NCBI GenBank assembly: GCA_022706765.1
Contig: JAKJBX010000015.1
Span: forward strand, 1-41,591
DNA length: 41,591 nucleotides
Reading direction: 5' to 3'
Origin: Bacillota bacterium
GTDB lineage: Bacteria; Bacillota; Clostridia; Monoglobales; Firm-18
This document shows positions 1-7,956 of the stretch, piece after piece. Numbering within the stretch: the stretch's first letter is position 1; every line of letters starts with the position of its first letter. A program made the position numbers and the translations under genes. Under the pieces are notes generated by a model. That model did not search any database, had not been told where the DNA came from, and saw only the letters and a program-made list of their open reading frames with translations.

Positions 1-240
1 GCGACTATAATGGTCGTCCTTTTTCATATCTATAATTTTCTATTGGCAGATATATATAGTCCATATAAGTCTATTGTGGTCCATATTGCACCATAGAGGT
101 CAAAAATATTTGTCGTAAAAATTGTCGTAAAAAAATTAAAATCTCTTTTTTACAAAACGGCAGAAAAATATTGTCGCCCAAAAATTAAGATTTTACGACA
201 ATTAAATAAATTTTTAGTCGTAAATTTTGAAAAAGTAAAA
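1..240. repeat. AT-rich non-coding stretch with repeated TGTCGTAAA motifs
   Basis: No convincing gene is present. The core TGTCGTAAA occurs near 111-119 and 123-131 on the plus strand and inverted at 191-200; near matches lie at 171-178 and 216-224. The two first copies are almost back to back and the third is in inverted orientation, so part of the stretch can fold as an imperfect hairpin. A second short repeat, GTCCATAT, occurs twice between 58 and 87. The stretch lies just beyond the 3' end of the tRNA gene, which is where integrase attachment and arm sites are often found. That reading is inference; no integrase gene is in view. Confidence 0.45.
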
Positions 241-270
241 ACCCCTGAAATCCAGTGATTTCAAGGGTTT
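235..270 (-). terminator. Rho-independent terminator after the initiator tRNA
   Basis: On the minus strand a hairpin (AAACCCTTGAAATC, short loop, GATTTCAGGGGTTTTT) follows the tRNA 3' end by three bases and runs into a U-rich tail. It ends the tRNA transcript. Confidence 0.8.
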
Positions 271-272
271 GT

Positions 273-349
<77 letters not shown>

Positions 350-365
350 ATATTTAATTTTTCGG

Positions 366-428
366 TATTTGCGAACCATAACCTTAATGTTATGAGCCCG
401 ACGAGCTACCAAACTGCTCCACCCCGCG
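366..428 (-). pseudogene. Decayed second copy of initiator tRNA-fMet
   Basis: The 5' half matches the neighbouring initiator tRNA closely: acceptor CGCGGGG, a complete D-arm (GAGC...GCTC), anticodon-stem 5' strand TCGGG and loop CTCATAA. After the loop the 3' strand of the anticodon stem should read CCCGA but reads CATTA. The T-arm is scrambled, and the 3' acceptor strand and CCA are missing. It lies 16 bases upstream of the intact tRNA on the same strand and is co-transcribed with it, so a tandem duplication followed by decay of one copy is the simplest reading. A functional half-tRNA RNA is not excluded. Confidence 0.8.
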
Positions 429-465
429 ATATGAAATTGTGCCGCCGCTTTTAAGGCGCTTAATT

Positions 466-494
466 ATAATATCATGTTCCGCATGAAATGTCAA
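466..494 (-). promoter_or_regulatory. Sigma-A promoter of the tRNA-fMet unit
   Basis: On the minus strand TTGACA (494-489) and TATTAT (471-466) are separated by exactly 17 bases, with TG one base upstream of the -10 box (extended -10). The start site falls about 30 bases before the decayed tRNA copy and about 110 before the intact one, so both lie in one transcript. Confidence 0.8.
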
Positions 495-554
495 GGCTTT
501 TGACAAAAAGAATTGGGGGTTGCACATTAAAGAGGGTGCGATGCGTTTTAGAAT

Positions 555-797
555 ATGATGGCGCTGCAAAAGCGCTATGCCAATTATCACCTTTACCTGA
601 CCGGCGAACGGCAGGACGATTCCGCACTGTACGCCAAAGCGGAGGTCGGCGGCCTCATCGTTAAGCAAAGCACGCCGTCCGCCGTGTTTGCTTTTGGCAG
701 CCACAACATGACCAATGCGATGGTCGCCTATTTGGAAAATGAACGGCGAAAGGCAGACCTTGCCAAGGATTTAAGCGGGCTGATCTCTATGCTTTGA
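555..797 (+). CDS. Small hypothetical protein, possibly a gene remnant
   Basis: This 80-residue frame opens with two adjacent ATG codons and has codon use like the neighbouring genes. No family is recognised; it is a mostly hydrophilic alpha/beta-looking sequence with a charged C-terminus (NERRKADLAKDL). There is no good promoter upstream. The only Shine-Dalgarno-like stretch (GAGGG near 534) fits better an ATG at 541, which reaches a stop after five codons and overlaps the start at 555. It may therefore be the tail of a larger gene whose 5' part is lost, or a translationally coupled small gene. Confidence 0.4.
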   Translation: MMALQKRYANYHLYLTGERQDDSALYAKAEVGGLIVKQSTPSAVFAFGSHNMTNAMVAYLENERRKADLAKDLSGLISML

Positions 798-812
798 GGA
801 CATAGATTTTTC

Positions 813-842
813 TTGACAAGCAACACGTTGTACCGTTATAAT
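813..842 (+). promoter_or_regulatory. Sigma-A promoter of the CE3-type esterase gene
   Basis: TTGACA (813-818) and TATAAT (837-842) are 18 bases apart. The spacer holds the small dyad CAACACGTTG. The predicted start site near 849 leaves a leader of about 80 bases before the start codon at 929. Confidence 0.7.
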
Positions 843-928
843 TAAATTGTACGGCTGTGTATTTTACATATCATATTTTGAATATTTTGCCGCCGCACGG
901 CGACCACATTTTTTTGGAGGCGTTATAC

Positions 929-2698
929 ATGCAATTGAAAAATTTCAAAGCGCTCTGTATCATCCTCATCCTGTCCATGCTTTCGGTGGGGCTGGTCGTG
1001 AGCAGCGAAGTGACGGTCGTCGATGGCGTCACGCACTTTGGCACGCTTTCCGGCAACAGCCTGGAAATCGAAGCGGAGGAAGTCACCATCAACAGGGACA
1101 CGACCATCGTAAACGGCACGCCAACCTCCATCAACATGATCGGCATGTGGGATACGATGCCGGCAGCCGGCGAAATGGGCGATGTTGAATTCAGCTTTAA
1201 CACCGGCAGCGCCGGCGAATACGTCGTATGGATCTATGCCAACCCGACATCCGCCGCAAAATATGCCTGGTTTGAAAGGAATAACGGCGCATACGGCAAG
1301 GTGATGATCGGCAGCACTGTCAGCCAGTATCAATGGACGCCCGTATATTATTTCACGGCAGCCGGCGACGATTATAACAAAATGCGTGTGATTTCAGGAC
1401 TAGGTTATTACAAAATCGACAAGTTTGTCGTTGCAAAAAGAGGCTATAACCCGGCAACAGGCGTCTATACAACGCCGACGACCACCATCCCGCCGGAGCC
1501 CACGCCCACCCCTGAGCCTCCGCCTACGCCCAAACCCGACCCGAAGGCGATTAAGATCATGCCGGTCGGTGACTCCATCACATCCGGCGCTTCAAGCGGC
1601 GGATACCGTCCCTCTCTTTGGAACAAATATGTGGCTGCCGGCAAGAATGTCAATTTCGTCGGCTCGGCACGCAGCGGTAATCTGACCGACCAGGATCACG
1701 AAGGGCATGCCGGTTGGCGAATACATCAGATCGACGCTAATATCGTTAATTGGGTGCAGCAGGCGCAGCCCGATATTGTTTTGCTGATGATTGGCACGAA
1801 CGACATGGGTCAATCCGATGCCTCAACCGCACACATCAGATTGAGCGGACTCATTGATAACATTGCCGACACAAAGCCCGGCGTCAAAATTTTTGTGGCT
1901 TCTATCCCGCTAAGGACGGACACTACGTCCCTCACTGAAAGGATCGCAACATTTAATGCGGCAATTCCCCCCATGGTCGCCGCCAAGGTCAGCGAAGGCA
2001 AAGACGTCTACTTTGTGGACATACACAGCGTGCTTACTGCCGGCGACCTCTCGGACGGCATCCATCCCAACGGCGCAGGCTATGAAAAAGTGGCGACGGC
2101 GTGGTTTGACGCCTCCGTTGAATATGTGGTTGAAAAGGCGGAGGACTTTACAGTCGACACGCGCCTGACGCTTGGCGAGAACAGTGCGACCGCACGCCTG
2201 ACCATTGAAAACACGCTGCCCGAAGGCAACGACAAGACGGTCACCGCCATTTTGGGCCGTTACAGCGGCAACAAGCTGATGGATGTCAGCATCAAAGAAT
2301 ACACCGTCAAAGCGGGAAACCCCGCAATACGGGATACGATCCAAATGCCATTTTACGAGGGCGAACGCGTCAAGCTGCTCGTGTGGGACAAAGTCACCAT
2401 GCAGCCGCTGGCGACGCCGAAAATAGTAGAAAATACGCAGCAGAACGCCGTCTTTGCCGTACCGTATGAGGGCAAAGTCAAGGTATACGGCAGAACAATC
2501 GACGGCGCCTACACAACGCTTTTGGTGAGGAACGAAAACGATGACATCGTCTATCTCAACCAGACGACCTGCGATGCGGAAGGCAATTTTGAATTTATCT
2601 TCCCTGTCGGCGGTACGGGGCTCTACTTTGTCAGTGCATATTCGTCGGGTCTTGAAACGCAGATGACCACCGAAATCAACTTTACAGCCACAGAATAA
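929..2698 (+). CDS. Secreted SGNH/GDSL esterase, carbohydrate esterase family 3 type
   Basis: The 589-residue protein probably removes acetyl groups from plant polysaccharide outside the cell. The start at 929 is chosen because GGAGG lies 8 bases upstream and the N-terminus is a classic signal peptide (MQLKNFKALCIILILSML). Residues about 30-185 form a beta-rich domain like a carbohydrate-binding module, followed by a Pro/Thr linker with repeated TPEP/PTP units. The catalytic domain begins near residue 207: MPVGDSIT (nucleophile Ser in GDS), a HEGHAGW stretch typical of CE3, GTND (oxyanion block) and DGIHPN (Asp/His pair). A C-terminal beta-sandwich-like domain of about 190 residues has no recognised family. 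The gene is monocistronic, with its own promoter and terminator. Substrate is inferred. Confidence 0.85.
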   Translation: MQLKNFKALCIILILSMLSVGLVVSSEVTVVDGVTHFGTLSGNSLEIEAEEVTINRDTTIVNGTPTSINMIGMWDTMPAAGEMGDVEFSFNTGSAGEYVVWIYANPTSAAKYAWFERNNGAYGKVMIGSTVSQYQWTPVYYFTAAGDDYNKMRVISGLGYYKIDKFVVAKRGYNPATGVYTTPTTTIPPEPTPTPEPPPTPKPDPKAIKIMPVGDSITSGASSGGYRPSLWNKYVAAGKNVNFVGSARSGNLTDQDHEGHAGWRIHQIDANIVNWVQQAQPDIVLLMIGTNDMGQSDASTAHIRLSGLIDNIADTKPGVKIFVASIPLRTDTTSLTERIATFNAAIPPMVAAKVSEGKDVYFVDIHSVLTAGDLSDGIHPNGAGYEKVATAWFDASVEYVVEKAEDFTVDTRLTLGENSATARLTIENTLPEGNDKTVTAILGRYSGNKLMDVSIKEYTVKAGNPAIRDTIQMPFYEGERVKLLVWDKVTMQPLATPKIVENTQQNAVFAVPYEGKVKVYGRTIDGAYTTLLVRNENDDIVYLNQTTCDAEGNFEFIFPVGGTGLYFVSAYSSGLETQMTTEINFTATE

Positions 2699-2786
2699 TA
2701 CAAATCGCCGCGCGAGTGTAAGCAAAGGCGGATTCACTTCGTCGAAGCACGAAAATTACGCCGGTTTTGCGTAACCTATAAAATAA

Positions 2787-2834
2787 TTAAGGCTGCCACA
2801 GAAGGGATCGACCCTTTTGTGACAGCCTTTTTTT
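2787..2834 (+). terminator. Rho-independent terminator of the esterase gene
   Basis: The stem AAGGCTGCCACA...TGTGACAGCCTT, with inner pairs AAGGG/CCCTT, is followed by a run of T. It sits about 90 bases after the stop codon. The gap from 2699 to 2786 shows nothing else. Confidence 0.85.
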
Positions 2835-2937
2835 CATTATGATAGAAAGTTTCGATTTCTTATCATAATGAAAACATGAATGATTCCTTGGCAAAGGCTT
2901 ACGTCAGCGCACCTGAAAAGCGCTGCAAGCGCTTTTT
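2832..2937 (+). repeat. Two-hairpin dispersed element, copy 1
   Basis: Hairpin A has arms at 2832-2844 and 2861-2873. The conserved core GAATGATTCCTTGGCAAAGG follows at 2878-2897, then hairpin B at 2917-2936 (AAAGCGC-TGCAA-GCGCTTT) and a T-run. It abuts the stop codon of the HD-domain gene on the opposite strand. Other copies are at 15469-15573, 28890-28949, 29541-29645 and 40674-40777. Confidence 0.75.
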
Positions 2938-3545
2938 TATTTTTCTTTGCATTTTCTTAAAAACACCATGACCTCATACTTTTCCTTGTCCCTGTCACAG
3001 TTTGCCCTGCCCAGCCTGTCGCACAGCCCAAGCAGGGCGATCTCGTGAACATCGACGCTCCTCAGCATCCTTGCCATATCAGCAAACGGCAGCCCCCGCA
3101 CCACATACAGGATTTGCATATGGTACCTTACTAGATCGGCAACAGCATTGACAAACACCAGATCGCCGGTAAAATGCCGCAAAAAGACATATGCCTGCTC
3201 CGCCCCCAGTCTGTCGTGGTCATAGGCGGTAATTTTGCCGTTTTTGACCCGTGTTGTATCGGGCTTACCGATGTCGTGCAAGAGCGCCGCCCACATCAGC
3301 GCACGGGGGTGCTTGCTCCTTGTCCGCGCCGCCGCCGCCTCGTCGACGACCAGCATAGTGTGGTTCCACACATTCCCCTCGGGATGGTGGACGGGCGACT
3401 GCTCGGTCTGTGCCAGTCTTTTCAGCCGGTTAAAGGGCACTTCATCGAATACCGCTTGGCAAAAGACGTCATTTAAATATTCCGACGGCTTTTCGTCCGC
3501 CTGCAACCGGCGGTCAAGCTCGCCGAACAGCGCCTGTGCGGTCAT
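2937..3545 (-). CDS. HD-domain phosphohydrolase-like protein
   Basis: The 202-residue protein carries an HDIG-type HD domain, a metal-dependent phosphohydrolase fold. The visible metal ligands are His in VWNHTML (about residue 62), His90-Asp91 in LLHDIGKPDT, and a later His (YDHDRLGAEQ) with Asp (VADLVRYH). The arrangement resembles the HD domain attached to CCA-adding enzymes, but no nucleotidyltransferase domain is present. The ATG overlaps the stop of the 47-codon gene upstream (ATGA), so translation is probably coupled, and the ribosome site is weak. The substrate cannot be told from the sequence. Confidence 0.8.
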   Translation of the reverse strand: MTAQALFGELDRRLQADEKPSEYLNDVFCQAVFDEVPFNRLKRLAQTEQSPVHHPEGNVWNHTMLVVDEAAAARTRSKHPRALMWAALLHDIGKPDTTRVKNGKITAYDHDRLGAEQAYVFLRHFTGDLVFVNAVADLVRYHMQILYVVRGLPFADMARMLRSVDVHEIALLGLCDRLGRANCDRDKEKYEVMVFLRKCKEK

Positions 3546-3685
3546 CGCCTGCCGTCCGGTCCGGGCTTGTCCTTGCCAAACACGGCGCGGGCGCTCTCGG
3601 CGTTTGGGTCGTGCTTGATGTGCTTTGAGTGAAATGTGCCGTCCTGCTTTTTGCTGTTGTTGCTTTGCTTTCCGTTTTTACTCAT
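3542..3685 (-). CDS. Very small basic protein coupled to the HD-domain gene
   Basis: A 47-codon frame starts MSKNGKQSNNSKKQDG and ends GKDKPGPDGRR. It is rich in Lys, Asn, Ser and His, with no hydrophobic core. A GGGAG-type ribosome site lies upstream of the ATG at 3685. The stop codon overlaps the start of the HD-domain gene by the four bases ATGA, which argues for a real translated gene. It resembles in composition, but does not clearly match, the short spore or DNA-binding small proteins of Firmicutes. Function unknown. The 57 bases between 3686 and 3742 hold only its leader. Confidence 0.6.
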   Translation of the reverse strand: MSKNGKQSNNSKKQDGTFHSKHIKHDPNAESARAVFGKDKPGPDGRR

Positions 3686-3742
3686 ATCTGTCGCTCCCGT
3701 CATTTTTATAGGGTTTAGTTTTTCAAAAACGACAGTAAATAT

Positions 3743-4492
3743 TCAATCGTTGCCAAAAGTCCAGCCAAAGTCACCGTGGTAAATCATCTGTTTGGTCATG
3801 CCGCCGTCCACTGTGATGTTCTCGCCCGTGATAAAGCCGCTGTCATCGCTGCACAAAAACAGCACCGTCCTTGCGATATCCTCCGTCCTGCCGATCCTGC
3901 CCGACGGGTGCTGGCGGTGGTCGGCGTCACCGAATATGCTGTTTGCGGTGTCGATCCAACCGGGCGATACAGCGTTGACACGAACCCTGCCCGCAAGGCT
4001 GACCGCCAGCGCATGGGTCAGCGCCGCAATGCCGCCCTTTGCGGCGGAGTAGCTTTCGGTATTCGGCTGGCTCATAAACTGCCTTGTCGAGGAGATATTC
4101 ACAATGCAGCCGCCAGCGTTAAAGCTGTCGGCAAAGAGCTTTGCCAGCATAAACGGCGCAGTCACGCCAATACGCAGCACATAGTTAAAGTCGTCATAGG
4201 AACAGGTTTCGATCCCGCCTTTTGACAAACAGGCGTTGTTGATCAGGTAATCGATCCTGCCGTGTTCCGCTTTCACCTTGGCGGCAAAGGCGGCAAGCGC
4301 CGCTTCCTCCGCTATGTCGCCGACAAAATAGCCGTTTTCGTCCTTGTCAATGACACACACCTTGGCGCCCGCCCGTTCAAACGCCTCGCAGACGGCTTTG
4401 CCGATCCCCCGAGCGCCGCCCGTGATGACCGCCACCTTATCCTTAAAGCGTAGGGGCTGTGTGTGTTCGACTCCCGTATGCTTAAAATCCAT
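3743..4492 (-). CDS. Short-chain dehydrogenase/reductase (SDR)
   Basis: The 249-residue classical SDR is an NAD(P)-dependent oxidoreductase of unknown substrate. It shows the cofactor loop TGGARGIG, the structural NNA motif, the catalytic Ser in ISSTRQ with YSAAKGG (Tyr and Lys of the triad), PGWIDT, and the C-terminal ITGENITVDGG. The start at 4492 is supported by AGGAGG 5-10 bases upstream; the stop of the glycosylase gene overlaps it (TGATG), so the two genes form an operon. The first 13 residues (MDFKHTGVEHTQP) precede the usual SDR beginning and are encoded by a hairpin repeat also found in non-coding DNA at 8250-8290. Confidence 0.88.
   Translation of the reverse strand: MDFKHTGVEHTQPLRFKDKVAVITGGARGIGKAVCEAFERAGAKVCVIDKDENGYFVGDIAEEAALAAFAAKVKAEHGRIDYLINNACLSKGGIETCSYDDFNYVLRIGVTAPFMLAKLFADSFNAGGCIVNISSTRQFMSQPNTESYSAAKGGIAALTHALAVSLAGRVRVNAVSPGWIDTANSIFGDADHRQHPSGRIGRTEDIARTVLFLCSDDSGFITGENITVDGGMTKQMIYHGDFGWTFGND
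4449..4490. repeat. Short hairpin repeat inside the SDR coding sequence, copy 1
   Basis: About 40 bases nearly identical to 8250-8290. The central 24 bases (4452-4475) are identical in the two places and the flanks can pair (TAGGGG with CCCGTA). Here the repeat encodes the extra N-terminal residues of the SDR protein; in the other place it is intergenic. Confidence 0.65.
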
Positions 4493-5010
4493 CACACTTC
4501 CTCCTTCATGATGTACCGCCACAGCTTGTTTCTGTATTCCTCCGTCGCATAGTCGATGCCCACCCGCTTTGTCGCGCTAAATGCCGCCGCAAAACCGTCG
4601 TCCTCCAACCAAAGCCTGTCGGAGGTCATCAGATCCTCACCGTTCAGGCTCCTGTCGATCTGCAAGAGCTTTGTCAGTCTGCCGGGTCCCGGCGCCCCTG
4701 CTATGCCCCTGATCAGCACCGCCTCGGGGAAATCCTTCCCGCCCGTCACAACATTGAGCAAATTGTGTATGCCATAGCAAAGGTAGACATACGCCCTGCC
4801 GCCCGTCTCATACAGGATTTTCGTCCGCTCCGTCCTGCCCTTGTGGGCGTGGCACGCCGTGTCCGACTCGCCGAAGTAACATTCTGTTTCGGTGATCCGA
4901 TGCCGTTTCACGCCGTCCGCCGCCGCCCGGCAAAGCAGCTTGCCGAGCAGCATCGGCGCAAGCTCGGTCGCATGTTTTTGATAAAAATCCGCTGTCAGTC
5001 TTTTTGCCAT
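4492..5010 (-). CDS. DNA-3-methyladenine glycosylase (AAG/MPG type)
   Basis: The 172-residue protein removes alkylated purines from DNA in base-excision repair. Family landmarks are LGKLLCR, the catalytic segment RITETECYFGESDTACHA with its Glu, RTERTKILYETGGRAYVYLCYG, HNLLNVV and the PGPGRLTKLL block. Length is close to the bacterial norm of about 190. Three starts are possible: ATG at 5010, TTG at 5016 and GTG at 5025. The ribosome site (AGGGAGTG) fits 5016 or 5010 best. It is the first gene of a pair with the SDR. Confidence 0.9.
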   Translation of the reverse strand: MAKRLTADFYQKHATELAPMLLGKLLCRAAADGVKRHRITETECYFGESDTACHAHKGRTERTKILYETGGRAYVYLCYGIHNLLNVVTGGKDFPEAVLIRGIAGAPGPGRLTKLLQIDRSLNGEDLMTSDRLWLEDDGFAAAFSATKRVGIDYATEEYRNKLWRYIMKEEV

Positions 5011-5158
5011 ATACAATAAAATCACTCCCTGCCCAATTATTTTACACCGCTTTTATGTCAAACGTCAAGGGTGTTAAAAAGTGCCGCTCATAACGGATAA
5101 TATTTGCACATCTGCAAACAATATGTCTGTATATTTTTAAAAATCGGAGAGCCGCACT

Positions 5159-6649
5159 ATGCAGAATAACGAAGGCTTGCTGCCTTGCAGCACGGAAGAA
5201 AACAAACAGCTTCTCAGGCATATTTTCAGCAACTGCTGTGACCTCGTCTTTCGCAACTTTGAAATCGACGGAGGGAAAACCAGCTGTTTTATCGCATACA
5301 TCAATGGCGCAGTCCGCATCGAAAACATCAGCGAAAGTATTTTAAAGCCGCTGATGTCAACACACATGGTTAAATCGGACGCCTCTTGGCTTGCCAAGCA
5401 CATCAAGCTGACGGTTTCGACAGTATGCGCCGCAGAGGAGATCAAGACGGCGGGCGATGTCACGGACAGGCTGCTGGGCGGCTATTGCCTGCTGTTTGCC
5501 GACGGCTGCCCGACGTGCCTTGCGCTGGACGTCGAGGGATGGGCGATGCGACAAACCGGCGAAGCAAACGTCGAGCCGACCCTCAGAGGTTCTGTGGAGA
5601 GCTTTGTTGAAGACATCACCATCAACACCTCACTGATTCGGCGGCGGATAAAAACGCCAAAGCTTAAAGTCGAGCGCATGGGTATCGGAACGATCAGCAA
5701 GACCGCCGTCATGATCGCCTATATCGAGGGCATTGCCGACGACATTGTGGTGGACAAAATACGAAGCCGCCTGAAAAGCATTGATGCCGATATGGTCTTA
5801 GAAAGCGGCACCATTGAAAACTTCATCAGGGACAACCCCTACTGCCCCTTCCCGACGATAGAATTTACCGAACGCCCCGATTTGAGTGCGCTTGCCCTAT
5901 CCGAAGGCAGGGTGGTGGTACTGACGGACAATGCGCCGTTTGTGCTAATTGCTCCGGCTGTCTTTTCACACTTTTTCATGGCGGCGGAGGATGCGTTCGT
6001 ATCGCCGTATTTTACCGTATTCATTACGATAGTCCGCGGTCTCGCGTTTTTTATTTCGTTGCTTGCGCCGTCGATATTCATTGCGATCACGCTGTTTCAT
6101 CAGGAGATGATCCCCTACCAGCTGCTCGAAACACTAGTCGCCTCACGCTCGGACCTTCCGTTTCCTATTTTTTTCGAGGTGCTGCTGATGGAGCTTGCCT
6201 TTGACCTCATCAGCGAGGCGGGGGAGCGTCTGCCGAGGGCGATCGGCTCGTCTCTGAGCATTGTCGGCGCAATCGTTTTGGGTCAGGCGGCGATACAGTC
6301 GGGTCTGGTTTCACCCTCAACGGTCGTCGTGGTCGCCGCGACCGCAACCGCATCATTCGTCAACCCCAAGCTCAATATGTCCCGTGCGTCAAGGATACTG
6401 CGCTTTCCGTTTATGATACTGGGGGCAAGCATGGGTCTTTTCGGCATCGTAATGGGCGGGCTGACGCTGCTGATTTATATGGTGTCGATCAGGTCGTTCG
6501 GCGTGCCGTATATGTCGCCGTTTTCACCGTCCGGCAAGGGCGACTGGCAGGCGATGCTGCTTAGGCTGCCTTTGCGTTTTGCGCCGCAAAGACCGACCGC
6601 CATTCAAAAAAACAACGTGACACGGGTAAAAAACCGTTCGGGTGCGTAG
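5159..6649 (+). CDS. Spore germinant receptor subunit A (GerA family)
   Basis: The 496-residue protein is the A subunit of a nutrient germinant receptor in the inner membrane of the spore. An N-terminal soluble region (about 1-265) includes the family stretch KTAVMIAYIEGIAD and the NPYCPFPTIEFTERPD block. It is followed by membrane segments (FVLIAPAVFSHFF, TVFITIVRGLAFFISLLAPSIFIAI) and the conserved SEAGERLPRAIGSSLSIVG region, ending in two more hydrophobic segments. GGAGA lies upstream of the ATG. The C subunit follows 51 bases later. The B subunit, normally next in such operons, is instead on the opposite strand at 9277-10380. A sigma-G promoter is expected for this family but I could not identify one convincingly. 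Confidence 0.93.
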   Translation: MQNNEGLLPCSTEENKQLLRHIFSNCCDLVFRNFEIDGGKTSCFIAYINGAVRIENISESILKPLMSTHMVKSDASWLAKHIKLTVSTVCAAEEIKTAGDVTDRLLGGYCLLFADGCPTCLALDVEGWAMRQTGEANVEPTLRGSVESFVEDITINTSLIRRRIKTPKLKVERMGIGTISKTAVMIAYIEGIADDIVVDKIRSRLKSIDADMVLESGTIENFIRDNPYCPFPTIEFTERPDLSALALSEGRVVVLTDNAPFVLIAPAVFSHFFMAAEDAFVSPYFTVFITIVRGLAFFISLLAPSIFIAITLFHQEMIPYQLLETLVASRSDLPFPIFFEVLLMELAFDLISEAGERLPRAIGSSLSIVGAIVLGQAAIQSGLVSPSTVVVVAATATASFVNPKLNMSRASRILRFPFMILGASMGLFGIVMGGLTLLIYMVSIRSFGVPYMSPFSPSGKGDWQAMLLRLPLRFAPQRPTAIQKNNVTRVKNRSGA

Positions 6650-6700
6650 CGCTTGCCCAAATGCACCCATACAGACCGCCAAACCGTTACCGAGGAATGA

Positions 6701-7915
6701 ATGTCTATGAAATCAATTAAAGCGATTGCCAAGGTTGTATTAATCTGCCATATGCTATTGTTGACCGGCTGCTGGGGAAGCATGGAGCTTCGGGAAGTGA
6801 ATCTTGTGACCGTTTTGGGCATTGATTCTGCCCCGGACGGCGAGGTGGAGGTCACCGTCCTGGTCAGCGTGCCGGTAGGAAACGCCATGTCACAGCAAAC
6901 CAAATCCAGCGTATGGATCGGCAGGGCAAAAGGAAACAGCCTTGAACAGGCGCTGAACCATCTCAACGCCACGTCAAGCAAAGCGTTGATTTGGTATCAC
7001 ACGCAGGTCATCATCCTTGGCGCCGAAGCCGCAAAGACCCTGATCAAGGAGTTTTCGGACCTGAACGCCCGAAACAGGGAAATGCGCTTCTCACAAAGTG
7101 TTCTGATCACCGAGGGCAAGGCGTCGGAGCTTTTGGACTCCCCTGCCAATGTCCTGGACAGCCTGTCGCAGGAAATCGAGGGGATGATGCGTAATACCCG
7201 GGAATGGTCCAAAGCGTATGCGTCTACGGTCAGCGACTTTTTGTCCGCCGTATCCAACGAAAACGCAGACGCGCTGGCGGGCAGAATCAGCCGTGTGATG
7301 ACCGCAAGCAACACCTCCTCCGTCAACAGGCAAAGTATGCAAAGCGCATATTGGCAGGACAGGGAATATGGTTTGGTATACACCGAAGGCAGCTCGGTCA
7401 TCAAAAACGGTCGTTTCGTCGGCTTTTTGGATGCAGACCAGACAAGAGGATGCCTATGGATCATAAACAAGGTCAAAAAGGGAATTATTTCAGCACAGAT
7501 CGACGAGGAGATGGTCTCACTGGAATACCGTGTCGCCAAGGCTGAAATGAAGCCCGAGGTGTCCGGTGACGGCAAAATCACAATGAACATCAAGCTCAGA
7601 ATAAAGGGCAGCCTGTCAAGCTCATCCGACGACAAGAGTCCGCTGTCGCTTGCGGATACAAAGGATATGGAAGCCGCCTTTGAGGACGCCGTCAGGCATG
7701 AACTGGCACAGGCTGTCGAAAAGCTGCAAAAGGACTATGCCGCAGATGCGTTGGGCTTCGGCTGTGTGATCAAGGAAAAGCATCCGAAGCTGTGGAAAAC
7801 CATTAAGGCGGACTGGGAAGACATCTTCCCGAACATCGAGGTACGTTATGACGTGAATGTGCTGCTGCGCAGGTTCGGGACAACGACCGAATCGATCATC
7901 AAGAACGATTCTTAG
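6701..7915 (+). CDS. Spore germinant receptor lipoprotein subunit C (GerC family)
   Basis: The 404-residue lipoprotein is the C subunit of the germinant receptor. The signal sequence ends in the lipobox LLTGC, with Cys24 as the lipidated residue, followed by the family start WGSMELREVNLVTVLGID. The middle has the usual KSSVWIGRAKGNSLEQALNHL region and the C-terminus ends in the conserved DWEDIFPNIEVRYDV segment. GAGGA lies upstream; starts at 6701 (MSMKS) and 6707 (MKS) are both possible, and the latter has the better spacing. It probably sits in one operon with the A subunit and the small membrane protein genes downstream. Confidence 0.92.
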   Translation: MSMKSIKAIAKVVLICHMLLLTGCWGSMELREVNLVTVLGIDSAPDGEVEVTVLVSVPVGNAMSQQTKSSVWIGRAKGNSLEQALNHLNATSSKALIWYHTQVIILGAEAAKTLIKEFSDLNARNREMRFSQSVLITEGKASELLDSPANVLDSLSQEIEGMMRNTREWSKAYASTVSDFLSAVSNENADALAGRISRVMTASNTSSVNRQSMQSAYWQDREYGLVYTEGSSVIKNGRFVGFLDADQTRGCLWIINKVKKGIISAQIDEEMVSLEYRVAKAEMKPEVSGDGKITMNIKLRIKGSLSSSSDDKSPLSLADTKDMEAAFEDAVRHELAQAVEKLQKDYAADALGFGCVIKEKHPKLWKTIKADWEDIFPNIEVRYDVNVLLRRFGTTTESIIKNDS

Positions 7916-7956
7916 CGTTGAGCCCATACTAAGCACCGATAGAAAGGATAACCGCT

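Noticed and set aside
1910..2737. Long open frame (275 codons) on the minus strand opposite the esterase gene
   Set aside because: It lies wholly within a well-supported gene, has no ribosome site and shows Arg/His-rich antisense composition.
5040..5158. Sigma-G promoter before the GerA-type gene
   Set aside because: Expected from the gene class, but no pair of boxes with good match and spacing was found.
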